Assembly (NCBI GenBank): GCA_937873515.1
Contig: CALMYB010000007.1
Coordinates: 1-64,000 of the forward strand
From: an uncultured Acidobacteriota bacterium
GTDB taxonomy: Bacteria; Acidobacteriota; Blastocatellia; Pyrinomonadales; Pyrinomonadaceae
Length of the DNA stretch: 64,000 bases
Reading direction: 5' to 3'
Below, one piece after another: positions 23,226-31,829 of the stretch. The notes beneath the pieces are model-generated. The model was not told the DNA's origin. It saw nothing but the letters and a program-made list of their open reading frames with translations, and made no database searches. Both the position numbers and the translations under genes were made by a program. Each line of letters opens with the position of its first letter. The stretch's first letter is position 1.

Positions 23226-24196
23226 GATAGGGCCGGCTCCGCCTCATTCGCGGAGCTGAGGCGCTCTCTCAGGTCGGCCGCGTGCCCGCCGACGGTCATT
23301 ACGTCGAATGATTCCTTGTAAGTCGAAATTATCCAATCCAGGATGTCGGATTTTGCCCGCTGGGCAAGCGACATTCCCGGAAAGAACTTCAACTCCGGAA
23401 CTTCTTCACCTGTCAGGAAGTCGAGCGGATGAAGCAGAAGTGACGGCTGCACATTCGCGATCCGGCAGGCCGCGAGTGCGGAACGCCAATATGCCTTTGC
23501 TGCCGCACGCGAGAACGTCGAAAGATATATGACGTAGCTTGCGTGGATCGGCGTCTTTACACCCGGAAACGTGGTAACGGGTATCTCCGCGATCGTCCCT
23601 TTTGCGGTCGTGATCGAGTATGGGTTGAGCGGCTTGAAACCGTCCGAGAACCTGCCGAAGAGCTGCTTTCGTTTTGCGCGTTCTTCGTCCGACATCTTCG
23701 GTGCCGTGAAAAAATAGTAAGCACGCGCAAGCGGTGCGATATAGGTCGGAAATGTCGAACAATCGAAATCGTAGCCGCGTTCTGCCAGCGTTTCGAGCAC
23801 CGTCGGGCTCAAGCTGAATCCGGGGCCGCGAAACCCTTTCGGATGCCGTCCGGTCGCAAGTTCGATCGCTTCCTCGGATCGCTCGAACTCCTCGGCGAGC
23901 TGTTCCATTGAATAAAGATGCAGCCAAGGCTCGTGGTGAAAGCTATGGTTGCCGATCTCGTGCCCCGCATCGGCGATGCGGCGAAGGGATCCGTGATTCT
24001 TTTCGAGTGCCGCATCCTGGCCGACGATGAAGAAAGTTATCTTTTGATCGTGCTTTTCAAGAAACGAAAGTGCATGCGGCACGACGCGGTCGAGATATGA
24101 GGGGAAAGATTCCCAGCCCGCATCGCCGTGCGTCTTCATATACGACCATTGGTTGTCGAGGTCGAGCGAAAGGCTCGCGATCCGCTTTCTCATCAT
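23222..24196 (-). CDS. Polysaccharide deacetylase (NodB-like)
   Basis: A 324-residue NodB-fold protein without a clear signal peptide. The metal/base motif SLDLDNQW is near the N terminus, the zinc-His motif is GHEIGNHSFHHEP, then FRGPGFSLSP, and LLLHPLDFLTG supplies the late His. Catalytic residues look intact. It probably de-N-acetylates a lipid-linked or nucleotide-linked sugar in the glycan pathway. The start overlaps the upstream oxidoreductase gene by 4 bp. An extra Met (residue 2) makes the exact start ambiguous. Confidence 0.87.
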   Translation of the reverse strand: MMRKRIASLSLDLDNQWSYMKTHGDAGWESFPSYLDRVVPHALSFLEKHDQKITFFIVGQDAALEKNHGSLRRIADAGHEIGNHSFHHEPWLHLYSMEQLAEEFERSEEAIELATGRHPKGFRGPGFSLSPTVLETLAERGYDFDCSTFPTYIAPLARAYYFFTAPKMSDEERAKRKQLFGRFSDGFKPLNPYSITTAKGTIAEIPVTTFPGVKTPIHASYVIYLSTFSRAAAKAYWRSALAACRIANVQPSLLLHPLDFLTGEEVPELKFFPGMSLAQRAKSDILDWIISTYKESFDVMTVGGHAADLRERLSSANEAEPALS

Positions 24197-25686
24197 GCAG
24201 CCTCCTTGCCCGAAAGCTCGTCGAGCAGTTCGCCCGCGAAACGATTTGCGAGGGCGACGGTCTCGTTGACGTTCAGCGTACCGTTGACGATGTGGGTCGA
24301 GTTGACGACATAAAGGCCGTCGATCGAAGTACGCATCGGCGGAAGGTCGTCCGAATAATTCAGCACAGGCAGCGGGAATACCCGACGCACGCGCGAGAGC
24401 TTGAATGCGAGCACATCCCGACGTCTGAAACGCGGATACATCTTTTCGAGTGCGGCGATGAAGCTCTCGCGTATCGCCTCGTCGCTAGCATCGAAAAGCT
24501 TGTCGTCGGGATCGACATATTTCGGGAGGTATATCAACGAGTTTCCGCCGAATTCGGTCTTGTTCACAAGAGCCGTCATCTCAATGATGCCGGTGAAAGG
24601 TGACTCGTCGGTGATGTTCGTTACGTAGAATTTCGAGAGCGAAGAGCGCATCAGGACGGACGCGCAGATGATGCCTTGATAGCGGACGTTCGCAAGATCA
24701 AGATGCTCGCGGCCTTTAAGCTGCGGAGCGATCTCGGCCGCCTTAGCCGACGGACAGGTCAGGATCACGCGGTCGAACGCTTCGGGCGGCGGAGCCGGAA
24801 CGCGATCGGATCTTCGCCGTCGCGGCGTCGGTTCGGGCTCGGTAATGAACGCCCCTGAAAAGCCCGCGGCGACCGAGACCGCAGAATTGAACGCTGCGTA
24901 CTTCGTTCGATGGGTGATGTATCTTGCGGCGAGATCGGTCTTTCGGCGTGCGTCGATGACCTTGACGGTGAACGCTCCGTTCTGAAGCTTTTCGACCCGA
25001 TCTACAGGCGAATTAAGGCGAACTTCGATCCCTTTTTCTGTAAGAACTTCGGCAAAGCGTTCGAGCACGCGGGCGTATCCGCCGCGAACGTACCCGAACA
25101 TTTCCTTCTTCATCCCCGAGCGGCGTGCGGCATACATTCGCTGGATCGTCGCCCAGATGAATGCCGCGGACGTGTCCTTGTAAGATTCACCGAGCTTGGC
25201 GAGCAAAAGCGGCCGCCAGATCTTCTCGAACGTTCTCTTGCCCGAGAGTTTCGTCAACCATTCCTCGACCGTGATCTTTTCGAGCTCTTTCCAATCGGTG
25301 ATCCGCGATGCCTTGAAGATAGTGAGTCCGAGCCTGATCTTCGAGATCAGATCGAGCGGCGGAAATTTCAGGAACTCGATCGCGTTCGACATCGAGTGGA
25401 GACAGCCGTTCGAATAGAAGCCGGTCTTTGTTTCGACCCAGCGGAATTGATCCGCGAGGCCGAGTTCCGCGATCAGCCCGCGTGTGTGCTCATCCGAAAG
25501 GAGTGTAACGTGATAGTGCCTGTCCCACGTGTAGTCGCCGATATTCCATGCGGATGCAAGGCCGCCGATCGCCGCCCCTGACTCAAAGATCGTAACGCGA
25601 TGACCGGCTTCCGAAAGGCGCAACGCGACCGTCATGCCGAGAAAGCCCGACCCAACGATCGCGATAGTTTGGGAGTTCGTGTTCAA
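24193..25686 (-). CDS. FAD-dependent amine-oxidase/protoporphyrinogen-oxidase-like enzyme
   Basis: A 497-residue flavoprotein: IAIVGSGFLGMTVALRLSEAG and VTIFESGAAIGGLA form the FAD-binding Rossmann motif at residues 9-45, and GLYVVNSTHIVNGTLNVNETVALANRFA is the C-terminal FAD contact. Such enzymes in glycan clusters act as sugar or lipid-carrier oxidoreductases, mutases or desaturases. UDP-galactopyranose mutase is a distant relative. An Arg/Pro insertion (PTPRRRRSDRVPAPPP) near residue 290 is unusual and may be a disordered loop. The substrate is not predictable. Confidence 0.8.
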   Translation of the reverse strand: MNTNSQTIAIVGSGFLGMTVALRLSEAGHRVTIFESGAAIGGLASAWNIGDYTWDRHYHVTLLSDEHTRGLIAELGLADQFRWVETKTGFYSNGCLHSMSNAIEFLKFPPLDLISKIRLGLTIFKASRITDWKELEKITVEEWLTKLSGKRTFEKIWRPLLLAKLGESYKDTSAAFIWATIQRMYAARRSGMKKEMFGYVRGGYARVLERFAEVLTEKGIEVRLNSPVDRVEKLQNGAFTVKVIDARRKTDLAARYITHRTKYAAFNSAVSVAAGFSGAFITEPEPTPRRRRSDRVPAPPPEAFDRVILTCPSAKAAEIAPQLKGREHLDLANVRYQGIICASVLMRSSLSKFYVTNITDESPFTGIIEMTALVNKTEFGGNSLIYLPKYVDPDDKLFDASDEAIRESFIAALEKMYPRFRRRDVLAFKLSRVRRVFPLPVLNYSDDLPPMRTSIDGLYVVNSTHIVNGTLNVNETVALANRFAGELLDELSGKEAA

Positions 25687-25719
25687 TTGTTTCCCTACCT
25701 GTTTTCGAGCAATAGCGAA

Positions 25720-26340
25720 CTAAACGGACGCGGCGGCCGCATCCGTTTCCGACACGACACCGTTGCTGATCTCATAGCGAAAACCGCAATCACAAACTAC
25801 GCTCGCCGTGTCGCCATCCGCGAACTTATGCACCAGGCTTCCGCACTTGCAGACGACGCCGATCGAGCGTGCAGGCGATCCGAGAGCGAGGTGAAAATCG
25901 GGAACCGACCTCGTAACGATAGAGCCCATTCCGATCATCGCCCATCGCCCGATCTCAAGATCGTTGCCGATGACACAGCCCGCCCCGATCGTCGAGCCTT
26001 CGCGGACGAGCGTCGGCAGCGTGTGTTCGTCCGGCTCACTTGGACGCAATGTTTTTAGGTCGGGCATGGTCGCCCGGGGAAAACGATCGTTCGTAAATGT
26101 CGTCGAGGCCGAGATCATCACGCCGTCTTCGATCGTTACGGCTGCGCAGATATAGACCATCGCGTTGATCTTCACGCGGTTGCCGATCTTTACGTCGTAC
26201 GCGATGTAGGTCTTTTCGCCGACGATGCATTCATCGCCGAGCGTCGCTCCGTGCCTAATGTGCACGTTGTCCCAGATGCTTGTTCCTTCGCCGAGCGTGA
26301 CGTTCTCTTCGATGATCGCTGTCGGATGGATGCGTGCCAT
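25720..26340 (-). CDS. Hexapeptide-repeat N-acetyltransferase (WbpD/WlbB-like)
   Basis: A left-handed beta-helix acyltransferase of 206 residues: IHPTAIIEENVTLGEGTSIW, GDECIVGEKTYIAYDVKIGN, ISASTTFTNDRFPRA and the GAGCVIGNDLEIGRWAMIGMGSIV turn. This matches acetyltransferases acting on UDP-3-amino sugars (WbpD, WlbB, FdtC types). The C terminus carries an added Cys ribbon (CKCGS and CDCGFRYE, about 160-190) followed by a short tail. The ATG at 26340 is preferred to an upstream in-frame Met that extends into the intergenic inverted repeat. Confidence 0.85.
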   Translation of the reverse strand: MARIHPTAIIEENVTLGEGTSIWDNVHIRHGATLGDECIVGEKTYIAYDVKIGNRVKINAMVYICAAVTIEDGVMISASTTFTNDRFPRATMPDLKTLRPSEPDEHTLPTLVREGSTIGAGCVIGNDLEIGRWAMIGMGSIVTRSVPDFHLALGSPARSIGVVCKCGSLVHKFADGDTASVVCDCGFRYEISNGVVSETDAAAASV

Positions 26341-26351
26341 ATTCTTTCGTT

Positions 26352-26427
26352 TCACCACAGAGGGGCCAGAGAGCACGGAGGTGCTAGAAACTACGGTTTC
26401 TATTTCTCTCTGGCCTCGCCTCTGTGA
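26352..26427. repeat. Imperfect inverted repeat between glycan genes
   Basis: Arms TCACCACAGAGGGGCCAGAG (from 26352) and CTCTCTGGCCTCGCCTCTGT (from 26406), 22 bp each with two mismatched places and a 32-bp loop. It sits just after the Gfo/Idh stop and ends 11 bp before the acyltransferase start (leftward reading), so it would form a hairpin in the mRNA. The CACCACAGAGG wording recurs in part at 39321. Confidence 0.7.
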
Positions 26428-26430
26428 TCT

Positions 26431-27444
26431 TTAACCTGCCGCGAGAGCCTTCTCGACGACAGGCTGCCAAAGTTTCTCGCTCATCGAACGATAAGCAGCT
26501 TCGATCACCTGCACGGACGCCATCGCGTCCGCCGGAGTGATCAGCAGATCTTCTTTGCCGCGAAGTGCGTTGCCGAAATTCTCGATCTTGCCTTTGAATG
26601 ACGCGACCTTGTCGTAGCCTGTCCCGAAGACTGTCCAATCAGGATTCGATGTGGACTTGTATTTCGATTCACGCCAGCCGACGTGCAGCGTGCCGTTCGA
26701 TCCGTAGATGCTGAGGAAAAAGGGAAGTTCCTTGTTTATTCCCCACGTGAGATCAACGCTTGCGGTAACGCCGTCAGCAGTCTTTGCGAGAAGTTTCACG
26801 TTCTCGTCAACGCTCAGGCCTTGCGTTCCGCCTGCATCGACCGCCAGAACCGAGTCGATCGAACCGAGAAGATATCGAATGATATCGACCGAATGTGTTC
26901 CGTTGTCGATCAGCACGCCGCCGCCCGAAAGTTCCGCGTCGGAATTCCAACGTTTCGACATATCGACCTTCGCGGTGAATGCATTCTCAAACTGCAGCAC
27001 GTCGCCGAGCACGCCCGATGCGAGTATGCTCTTTGCCTTGATAACGTCGTCGCAGTATCGGAATTTCGACGCCATCGTGAACAGCGTATTCGTCTTTGCG
27101 GCAGTCGAGATCATCCGCTCGGCGTCGGCGCTCGTCGTACACAGCGGTTTTTCGCAGAGCACGGGGATCGAACGGTCGAGGAAGAAGCACGCGATCTCAG
27201 CGTGAGTTGCGGGCGGCGTCGCGATAATTACCGCGTCGAGCTCGAGGCCCGCAAGATCGTCGAAAGAAGAGTAGCTCTTGCCGCCTACCATTTCGGCAAG
27301 AGCTGCCGCCGCATCCGGACGCGTGTCCGTCACGGCTACGAGATCGCAGCACGCGCTTTGATTAAAAGCCTGTGCATAGGCTTGGGCGATGCCGCCGGCG
27401 CCGACCAGGCCAAACTTCAATTTCTTTTCCATATCAAGGTTCAT
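26431..27444 (-). CDS. Gfo/Idh/MocA-family sugar oxidoreductase (WbpB/WlbA-like)
   Basis: NAD(P)-dependent dehydrogenase of 337 residues: FGLVGAGGIAQAYAQAFNQ Rossmann motif, the CEKPLCTT cofactor/catalytic segment with its Lys, and GGGVLIDNGTHSVDIIRYL with the family His. In Wbp/Wlb pathways this enzyme oxidises C3 of a UDP-HexNAcA before transamination, and a DegT gene lies just upstream here. The ATG at 27444 is chosen (GGGAAAG upstream); 27432 is an alternative. The longer frame runs into the aminotransferase gene. Confidence 0.87.
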   Translation of the reverse strand: MNLDMEKKLKFGLVGAGGIAQAYAQAFNQSACCDLVAVTDTRPDAAAALAEMVGGKSYSSFDDLAGLELDAVIIATPPATHAEIACFFLDRSIPVLCEKPLCTTSADAERMISTAAKTNTLFTMASKFRYCDDVIKAKSILASGVLGDVLQFENAFTAKVDMSKRWNSDAELSGGGVLIDNGTHSVDIIRYLLGSIDSVLAVDAGGTQGLSVDENVKLLAKTADGVTASVDLTWGINKELPFFLSIYGSNGTLHVGWRESKYKSTSNPDWTVFGTGYDKVASFKGKIENFGNALRGKEDLLITPADAMASVQVIEAAYRSMSEKLWQPVVEKALAAG

Positions 27445-27460
27445 TACAGCTTTCCCGCCG

Positions 27461-28693
27461 TTAGTTCTTTCTAAGTCTGCTTGCCGCGATCCGAACATTG
27501 TCTGCGATGTAGCGAACGTGCTCTTCGGTGTACTTTTCGTTCCAAGGAAGGACGAGCACATCGTGGAGTGCTTTTGCGGTGAGCGGATAATTCACCATCT
27601 CGTAATCGACGGCGCCTTCACGTGCGAGGTTGAACGGGAACTGGCTGGTGCCGAGCGTGTTCTTTTCCTGAAAGACCTGGCACATGAACGCCGGTTTGAC
27701 GATATATCGCGGTGCTGAAAAGATGTTCTTCTCTTTGAGGAGATTCGCCATTCCAACCGATCCGCCTTCGATCTTCGAGTCATCGACGGTCAGGCAGTAT
27801 TTCCAATATGTGTGCGTCGCATCGTCAGCGATGACCGGAGTCTCGATGCCGTCGATGCCTTGAAGAAGCTCTGTCAGAAGAGCTGCGGTCTTTTGCCGGT
27901 TCGCAACACAGGTTTCGAGTTTTTCGAGTTGGCCGAGTGCAACGGCGGCCTGAAGTTCGCTCATGCGATAGTTCAGCGCCATGAAGTAGTGGTCCGGTTT
28001 CGCATCGCCGTAACCCCAAGCCTTGTTGATGTAAAGGAACATCTTGCGGGCCAGTTTCTCGTCGTTGGTAACGACCATTCCGCCTTCGCCGGTCGTCATA
28101 TGCTTGCCTTGCTGGAGCGAAAAACATCCGATATCGCCGATCGTTCCGGCAAAGACCTCGCCCTTGAGCGCGAGGAACGTCTGAGCGGAATCCTCAATTA
28201 CGGGAATGCCTTTTTCCTTTGCAAGCTCCATGATCGGGCCCATTTCGCAGGGATTTCCGAAAAGATGCGTAACGATGATGCCTTTTGTGCGTTCGCTCAA
28301 CTTCGTGGCGATCGTTTCGGCGGTAACGTTCAGCGTTCTCGGATCGACCTCGGCAAAGACGGGCACGACGCCGCGATACATCAGGGGTGTCAAGGCTCCC
28401 ATATCGGTGATCGAGGTCGTGATGATCTCGTCGCCCGGTTCCGGGTTGATCGCGGCGACCGCGATGTGGATCGCGGCCGAGCCAGATGTGCAGGCGTAGG
28501 CGAATTTCGCACCAAGTTTCTCGGCGAATTTCTGCTCGAGCATCTTGCCGAATCTGCCTTTTGTCGTCGTCAAGGTCCCGCTTTTCAGGACTTCGGTGAC
28601 ATAGGCGATCTCGGTCTCGTCAAAGGTTCGGCCGCTCGAGTCCTGGTCGGAGGGAAGCGACATCAAAAGTTCGGGTTTTGCAACGGGTGTCAT
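27461..28693 (-). CDS. DegT/DnrJ/EryC1/StrS sugar aminotransferase
   Basis: PLP-dependent aminotransferase of 410 residues. The PLP lysine is K197 in FSLQQGKHMTTGEGG, the cofactor aspartate D168 is in VIEDSAQTF, and ACTSGSAAIHIA binds phosphate. It would form a 3-amino (or 4-amino) nucleotide sugar from the ketone made by the Gfo/Idh enzyme encoded next. The chosen ATG at 28693 begins the conserved part; an in-frame extension to 28762 has no family match. Confidence 0.9.
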   Translation of the reverse strand: MTPVAKPELLMSLPSDQDSSGRTFDETEIAYVTEVLKSGTLTTTKGRFGKMLEQKFAEKLGAKFAYACTSGSAAIHIAVAAINPEPGDEIITTSITDMGALTPLMYRGVVPVFAEVDPRTLNVTAETIATKLSERTKGIIVTHLFGNPCEMGPIMELAKEKGIPVIEDSAQTFLALKGEVFAGTIGDIGCFSLQQGKHMTTGEGGMVVTNDEKLARKMFLYINKAWGYGDAKPDHYFMALNYRMSELQAAVALGQLEKLETCVANRQKTAALLTELLQGIDGIETPVIADDATHTYWKYCLTVDDSKIEGGSVGMANLLKEKNIFSAPRYIVKPAFMCQVFQEKNTLGTSQFPFNLAREGAVDYEMVNYPLTAKALHDVLVLPWNEKYTEEHVRYIADNVRIAASRLRKN

Positions 28694-28764
28694 AGATCTC
28701 GTATGTATTATTTGCTGGTATTTGGGAATTGCGGGGACGCGTAAAAAGAACGCCCAACGCACGG

Positions 28765-30459
28765 CTATCTTGTTTCTTCCTCAAGTGCAATAGAAGGTCT
28801 AATTGCCTCGGATTTCCGAAAGAAACGTAATTTTGCGAGCTTTGACAGCAATTTCAGATGGCCGACGATCGTCGTGGCCGTCTTCATCTTTGAGAATCCG
28901 AAGAGGCGCACCTCGAGAACGGCAGGAAATTCGACCACTTTTCCGCCTTCGAGATCGATGCGGCCGAGCATCTCCGCAACGCCTAGGAAGCCGGATTCGT
29001 CCAGGTTCAGGTCGGCGAACGCGTTCCGGCGATAGACACGAAAACAGCTCGTATAGGTCGCGAGCTTCTGCTTCAGCACGGCACGGTAGAGCGCAGACGC
29101 ACCCTTTGAAAGGAAAAGCCGCCAGCCCGGCACGTTCCGAACGGAGCCCTTCGGGTGGTATGGCGAGGCCGTTACCATCGTCGTTTCTTTGTCGAGCAGC
29201 GGCAGCATACGCGCGAGTTCGTGCGGGTCGTACGTGCAGTCGCAGTCCATCGAGGCGACGATCTCGGTATTCGCGGCCCTTATGGCGGTCATTATCGCGG
29301 CGGCGACGCCTCGATTCTGCTCGTGGCTGATTATCTCTGTGTTCGGGAGCTCACCGAAGAGTTCGTGGAGCAGTTCGAGCGTGCTGTCCTTGCTGCTATC
29401 GTTCACGAACACGAAATTTGCCGAATATCCGGCATCTGTCAGCGTCTTTTCGACGCTTCGCAGCGTATTTGCAAGATATGGCAGGGCTTCGGCCTCGTTG
29501 TAGCAAGGAATGCCGATCGTAACCGGTGTCAGCTTGTGCCGTTTGGCCGAACAATGGACTTCTGCGGCCAGCGGTTCGCTTTCGACGCCATTCACCTGCA
29601 CGATGTTCGCCGAGAGCCCGAGGTGTTCGGCAATGCTGACGCAATCATATGCGGCCAGATTTTCCCGCAGTATCCACTCCATCTTGTCGAGCTTCCTATA
29701 ATGGCGGATACGGTTGTATTTCGACGCGGCAGAGATGCGCGGCTGCTCGGGATCGAGTTCCCAAACGTGGAAATAGCTTACGAAGGGTTCGCTTGTCGAA
29801 TCGCTCCATCCTCGAACGGCGTGCCGCATCAGCGTGTAAGGTATCTGCCGAAAGTAGTTGCCGCCCGCGATCGGAAGCAGGCCGACGCCGAGATTCTTTG
29901 TCGAATACGGAAATTCCCAGATGCTGCCGGAATTGACCTCGATCCTGTGTGCGAATCGCTTCTCCGTCTCGACGCCGCGCGTCGGCAGGAATGAGGCATC
30001 GTACTCGTATCCTGCCTCCGCCAGGATGTCCAATATCCAGCCGTCGCGGCCGTAGTTCAGCTTCTCGGCCGAGCGATACCCGGCGATCCTTTGGCCCGCA
30101 GCCTCCGAAAGAACGCTCGCGGCACGTTCGAGGTCGATGCGAAATTCTTCGGGCGAGAGGTGCCTGAGCGAACGGTGATAGTAGCCACGGCTTGCGACCT
30201 CGTGGCCTCGTGCGGCGATCTCGCGGACGAGGTCCGGATCCTGCTCGCCGATCCAGCCCAGGACAAAGAACGTCGCCTTTGCTCCGAATTCGTCGAGAAG
30301 ATCGAGTGCCTTGAGAGTGTTCTGCTTATAACGGGTCTCAAAGTTCTCCCAATTCCGCCGCTGTATGAGCGTCTCAAAAGCGCCGACATGAAAATAGTCC
30401 TCGACGAGCACCGTCAAAAGGTGCCTCGGCCTTTGAACGTTGTTGTCGGCGTTGTTCAC
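28765..30459 (-). CDS. Fusion of a polysaccharide-deacetylase-like domain and a GT2 glycosyltransferase
   Basis: A 564-residue fusion. Residues 12-285 resemble the deacetylase type found with exosortase/EPS loci (VEDYFHVGAFE, KATFFVLGWIGE, RSAEKLNYGRDGW, FPYSTKNLGVG). Residues 313-540 are a family-2 glycosyltransferase (VTIGIPCYNEAEALPYL, VNDSSKDSTLELL, SMDCDCTYDP as DxD region). The catalytic-base position reads TVLVEDY instead of TVDVEDY, and the zinc motif reads SRGYYH with Arg for the first His, so deacetylation is doubtful. The GT2 half looks like a dolichyl-phosphate-mannose-synthase-type enzyme. It overlaps the epimerase gene by 4 bp. Confidence 0.87.
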   Translation of the reverse strand: MNNADNNVQRPRHLLTVLVEDYFHVGAFETLIQRRNWENFETRYKQNTLKALDLLDEFGAKATFFVLGWIGEQDPDLVREIAARGHEVASRGYYHRSLRHLSPEEFRIDLERAASVLSEAAGQRIAGYRSAEKLNYGRDGWILDILAEAGYEYDASFLPTRGVETEKRFAHRIEVNSGSIWEFPYSTKNLGVGLLPIAGGNYFRQIPYTLMRHAVRGWSDSTSEPFVSYFHVWELDPEQPRISAASKYNRIRHYRKLDKMEWILRENLAAYDCVSIAEHLGLSANIVQVNGVESEPLAAEVHCSAKRHKLTPVTIGIPCYNEAEALPYLANTLRSVEKTLTDAGYSANFVFVNDSSKDSTLELLHELFGELPNTEIISHEQNRGVAAAIMTAIRAANTEIVASMDCDCTYDPHELARMLPLLDKETTMVTASPYHPKGSVRNVPGWRLFLSKGASALYRAVLKQKLATYTSCFRVYRRNAFADLNLDESGFLGVAEMLGRIDLEGGKVVEFPAVLEVRLFGFSKMKTATTIVGHLKLLSKLAKLRFFRKSEAIRPSIALEEETR

Positions 30460-31664
30460 AGCGATGCGATCTGGGCCGATACGGCCTCCTTCTTCTTTGA
30501 AAAATGTGCTTCGATGGCCGCAGCGATCTTTGCTGATGCGGTCCCGTCACCGAAAGGATTGGGGATCTTCTTTACCGAATCGATCCACGCGGGATCGGCG
30601 TAATTCTCCTCAAGGAGCTGCTCCAATCTCAACGGATCGCTGCCGACGAGTTTTGAAACTCCGGCAGAAACGCCTTCGGGGCGTTCAGTGTTCTCACGCA
30701 GAACAAGGAGCGGCTTGCCGAGGGTCGGCGCCTCTTCCTGTACGCCGCCGGAATCCGAGACGATGAGCCATGACGCCTTTATCAGGGCAAGGAAGTCGGA
30801 ATGAGGAAGCGGTTCCAGCAGATGAATACGTTCGCGGCCGGCAAGCACGGCTTCCGCTGCTGCCCGCACATTCGGGTTCGGGTGAACAGGAAAAATGAGC
30901 GATACGTCGCTGTGCTGCTCGACGAACCGCGAGAGGGCCTGAAGATTCCGGCTCATCGCGTCGCCGAAGCTTTCGCGGCGATGCGTCGTAAGCAGAATTC
31001 GCCTCTGTCCGGCCGTTTTTGCGAGCAATTCGGTTATCGGGTCGCTCACATCGAGCGTTCTCAGCATCGACTTGAGCGAATCGACGATCGTGTTGCCGGT
31101 TACAAAGATCTGCTGAGCCGGAACGCCGTTGTCGAGAAGGTTCTGTCGATTTTGCTCGGTCGCCGCGAAATGAAAAGCGGCGATCTGTGTTATCAGTCTG
31201 CGATTCGCTTCCTCAGGGAAAGGGCTTGAAATATCGCCTGACCGAAGCCCCGCCTCAACGTGGCCGACCGGGATCTTTCGATTGAATGCGGCCAGTGCGC
31301 CTGCGAGCGTTGTCGTCGTATCTCCTTGCACGATAACGATATCCGGCTTTTCGTCAATGAGAATTCGGTCGAGCCCTGAGACCACGCCCGCGAGCACGTC
31401 GTTCGGCGACTGATCGCGTTTCATTACGCCAAGATCGACATCGACCTCGACGTTCAGCGAGCGCAGGAACGGCTTGAGCAGATCGGTGTGCTGGCTCGAC
31501 GACACGACGAGCGTACGGCAATTCCGCTTCCTCAACTCAGCAATGACCGGTGCGAGCTTTATGATCTCCGGTCTTGTTCCGAACAGGACCAGGGCAGTGA
31601 GTGCCATGCCGTTATGCGGCCGCGACGAGCCTTTGGCAAGCAATGTGTCGAGGGAATCCATCAT
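30456..31664 (-). CDS. wecB: UDP-N-acetylglucosamine 2-epimerase (non-hydrolysing)
   Basis: Interconverts UDP-GlcNAc-type and UDP-ManNAc-type sugars; 402 residues. Family motifs: LFGTRPEIIKLAPVI, VQGDTTTTLAGALAAF, GHVEAGLRSG, TGNTIVDSL, LTTHRRESFG and DSGGVQEEAPTLGKPLLVLRENTERPEG. In the Wbp pathway the equivalent (WbpI) acts on the di-N-acetylated uronic acid; here either substrate is possible. It is the first gene of the long leftward cluster. The start is uncertain: Met at 31664 or 31661, or Met at 31607, all with weak ribosome-binding sites. Confidence 0.92.
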   Translation of the reverse strand: MMDSLDTLLAKGSSRPHNGMALTALVLFGTRPEIIKLAPVIAELRKRNCRTLVVSSSQHTDLLKPFLRSLNVEVDVDLGVMKRDQSPNDVLAGVVSGLDRILIDEKPDIVIVQGDTTTTLAGALAAFNRKIPVGHVEAGLRSGDISSPFPEEANRRLITQIAAFHFAATEQNRQNLLDNGVPAQQIFVTGNTIVDSLKSMLRTLDVSDPITELLAKTAGQRRILLTTHRRESFGDAMSRNLQALSRFVEQHSDVSLIFPVHPNPNVRAAAEAVLAGRERIHLLEPLPHSDFLALIKASWLIVSDSGGVQEEAPTLGKPLLVLRENTERPEGVSAGVSKLVGSDPLRLEQLLEENYADPAWIDSVKKIPNPFGDGTASAKIAAAIEAHFSKKKEAVSAQIASL

Positions 31665-31803
31665 TTTTTTGCGGTCGGGCGGCTCGAAACGCAAATTTCG
31701 CCCGCTCGATAAAAGGCACAATTCGGCACAGTTTCCTAAGTTTTGTCGGATTTCGTGATGTTCAGATGCTGTCGCTGCAAACTTCTCTGTGCGAAAATGC
31801 ATC

Positions 31804-31809
31804 TATATT
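31804..31809 (+). promoter_or_regulatory. Candidate -10 (TATATT) in the divergent region
   Basis: TATATT lies 20 bp before the ATG of the rightward gene at 31830, in the 165-bp gap between it and leftward wecB. No strong -35 is seen. Confidence 0.3.
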
Positions 31810-31829
31810 CGAAGTAGGGAACCCAAACT

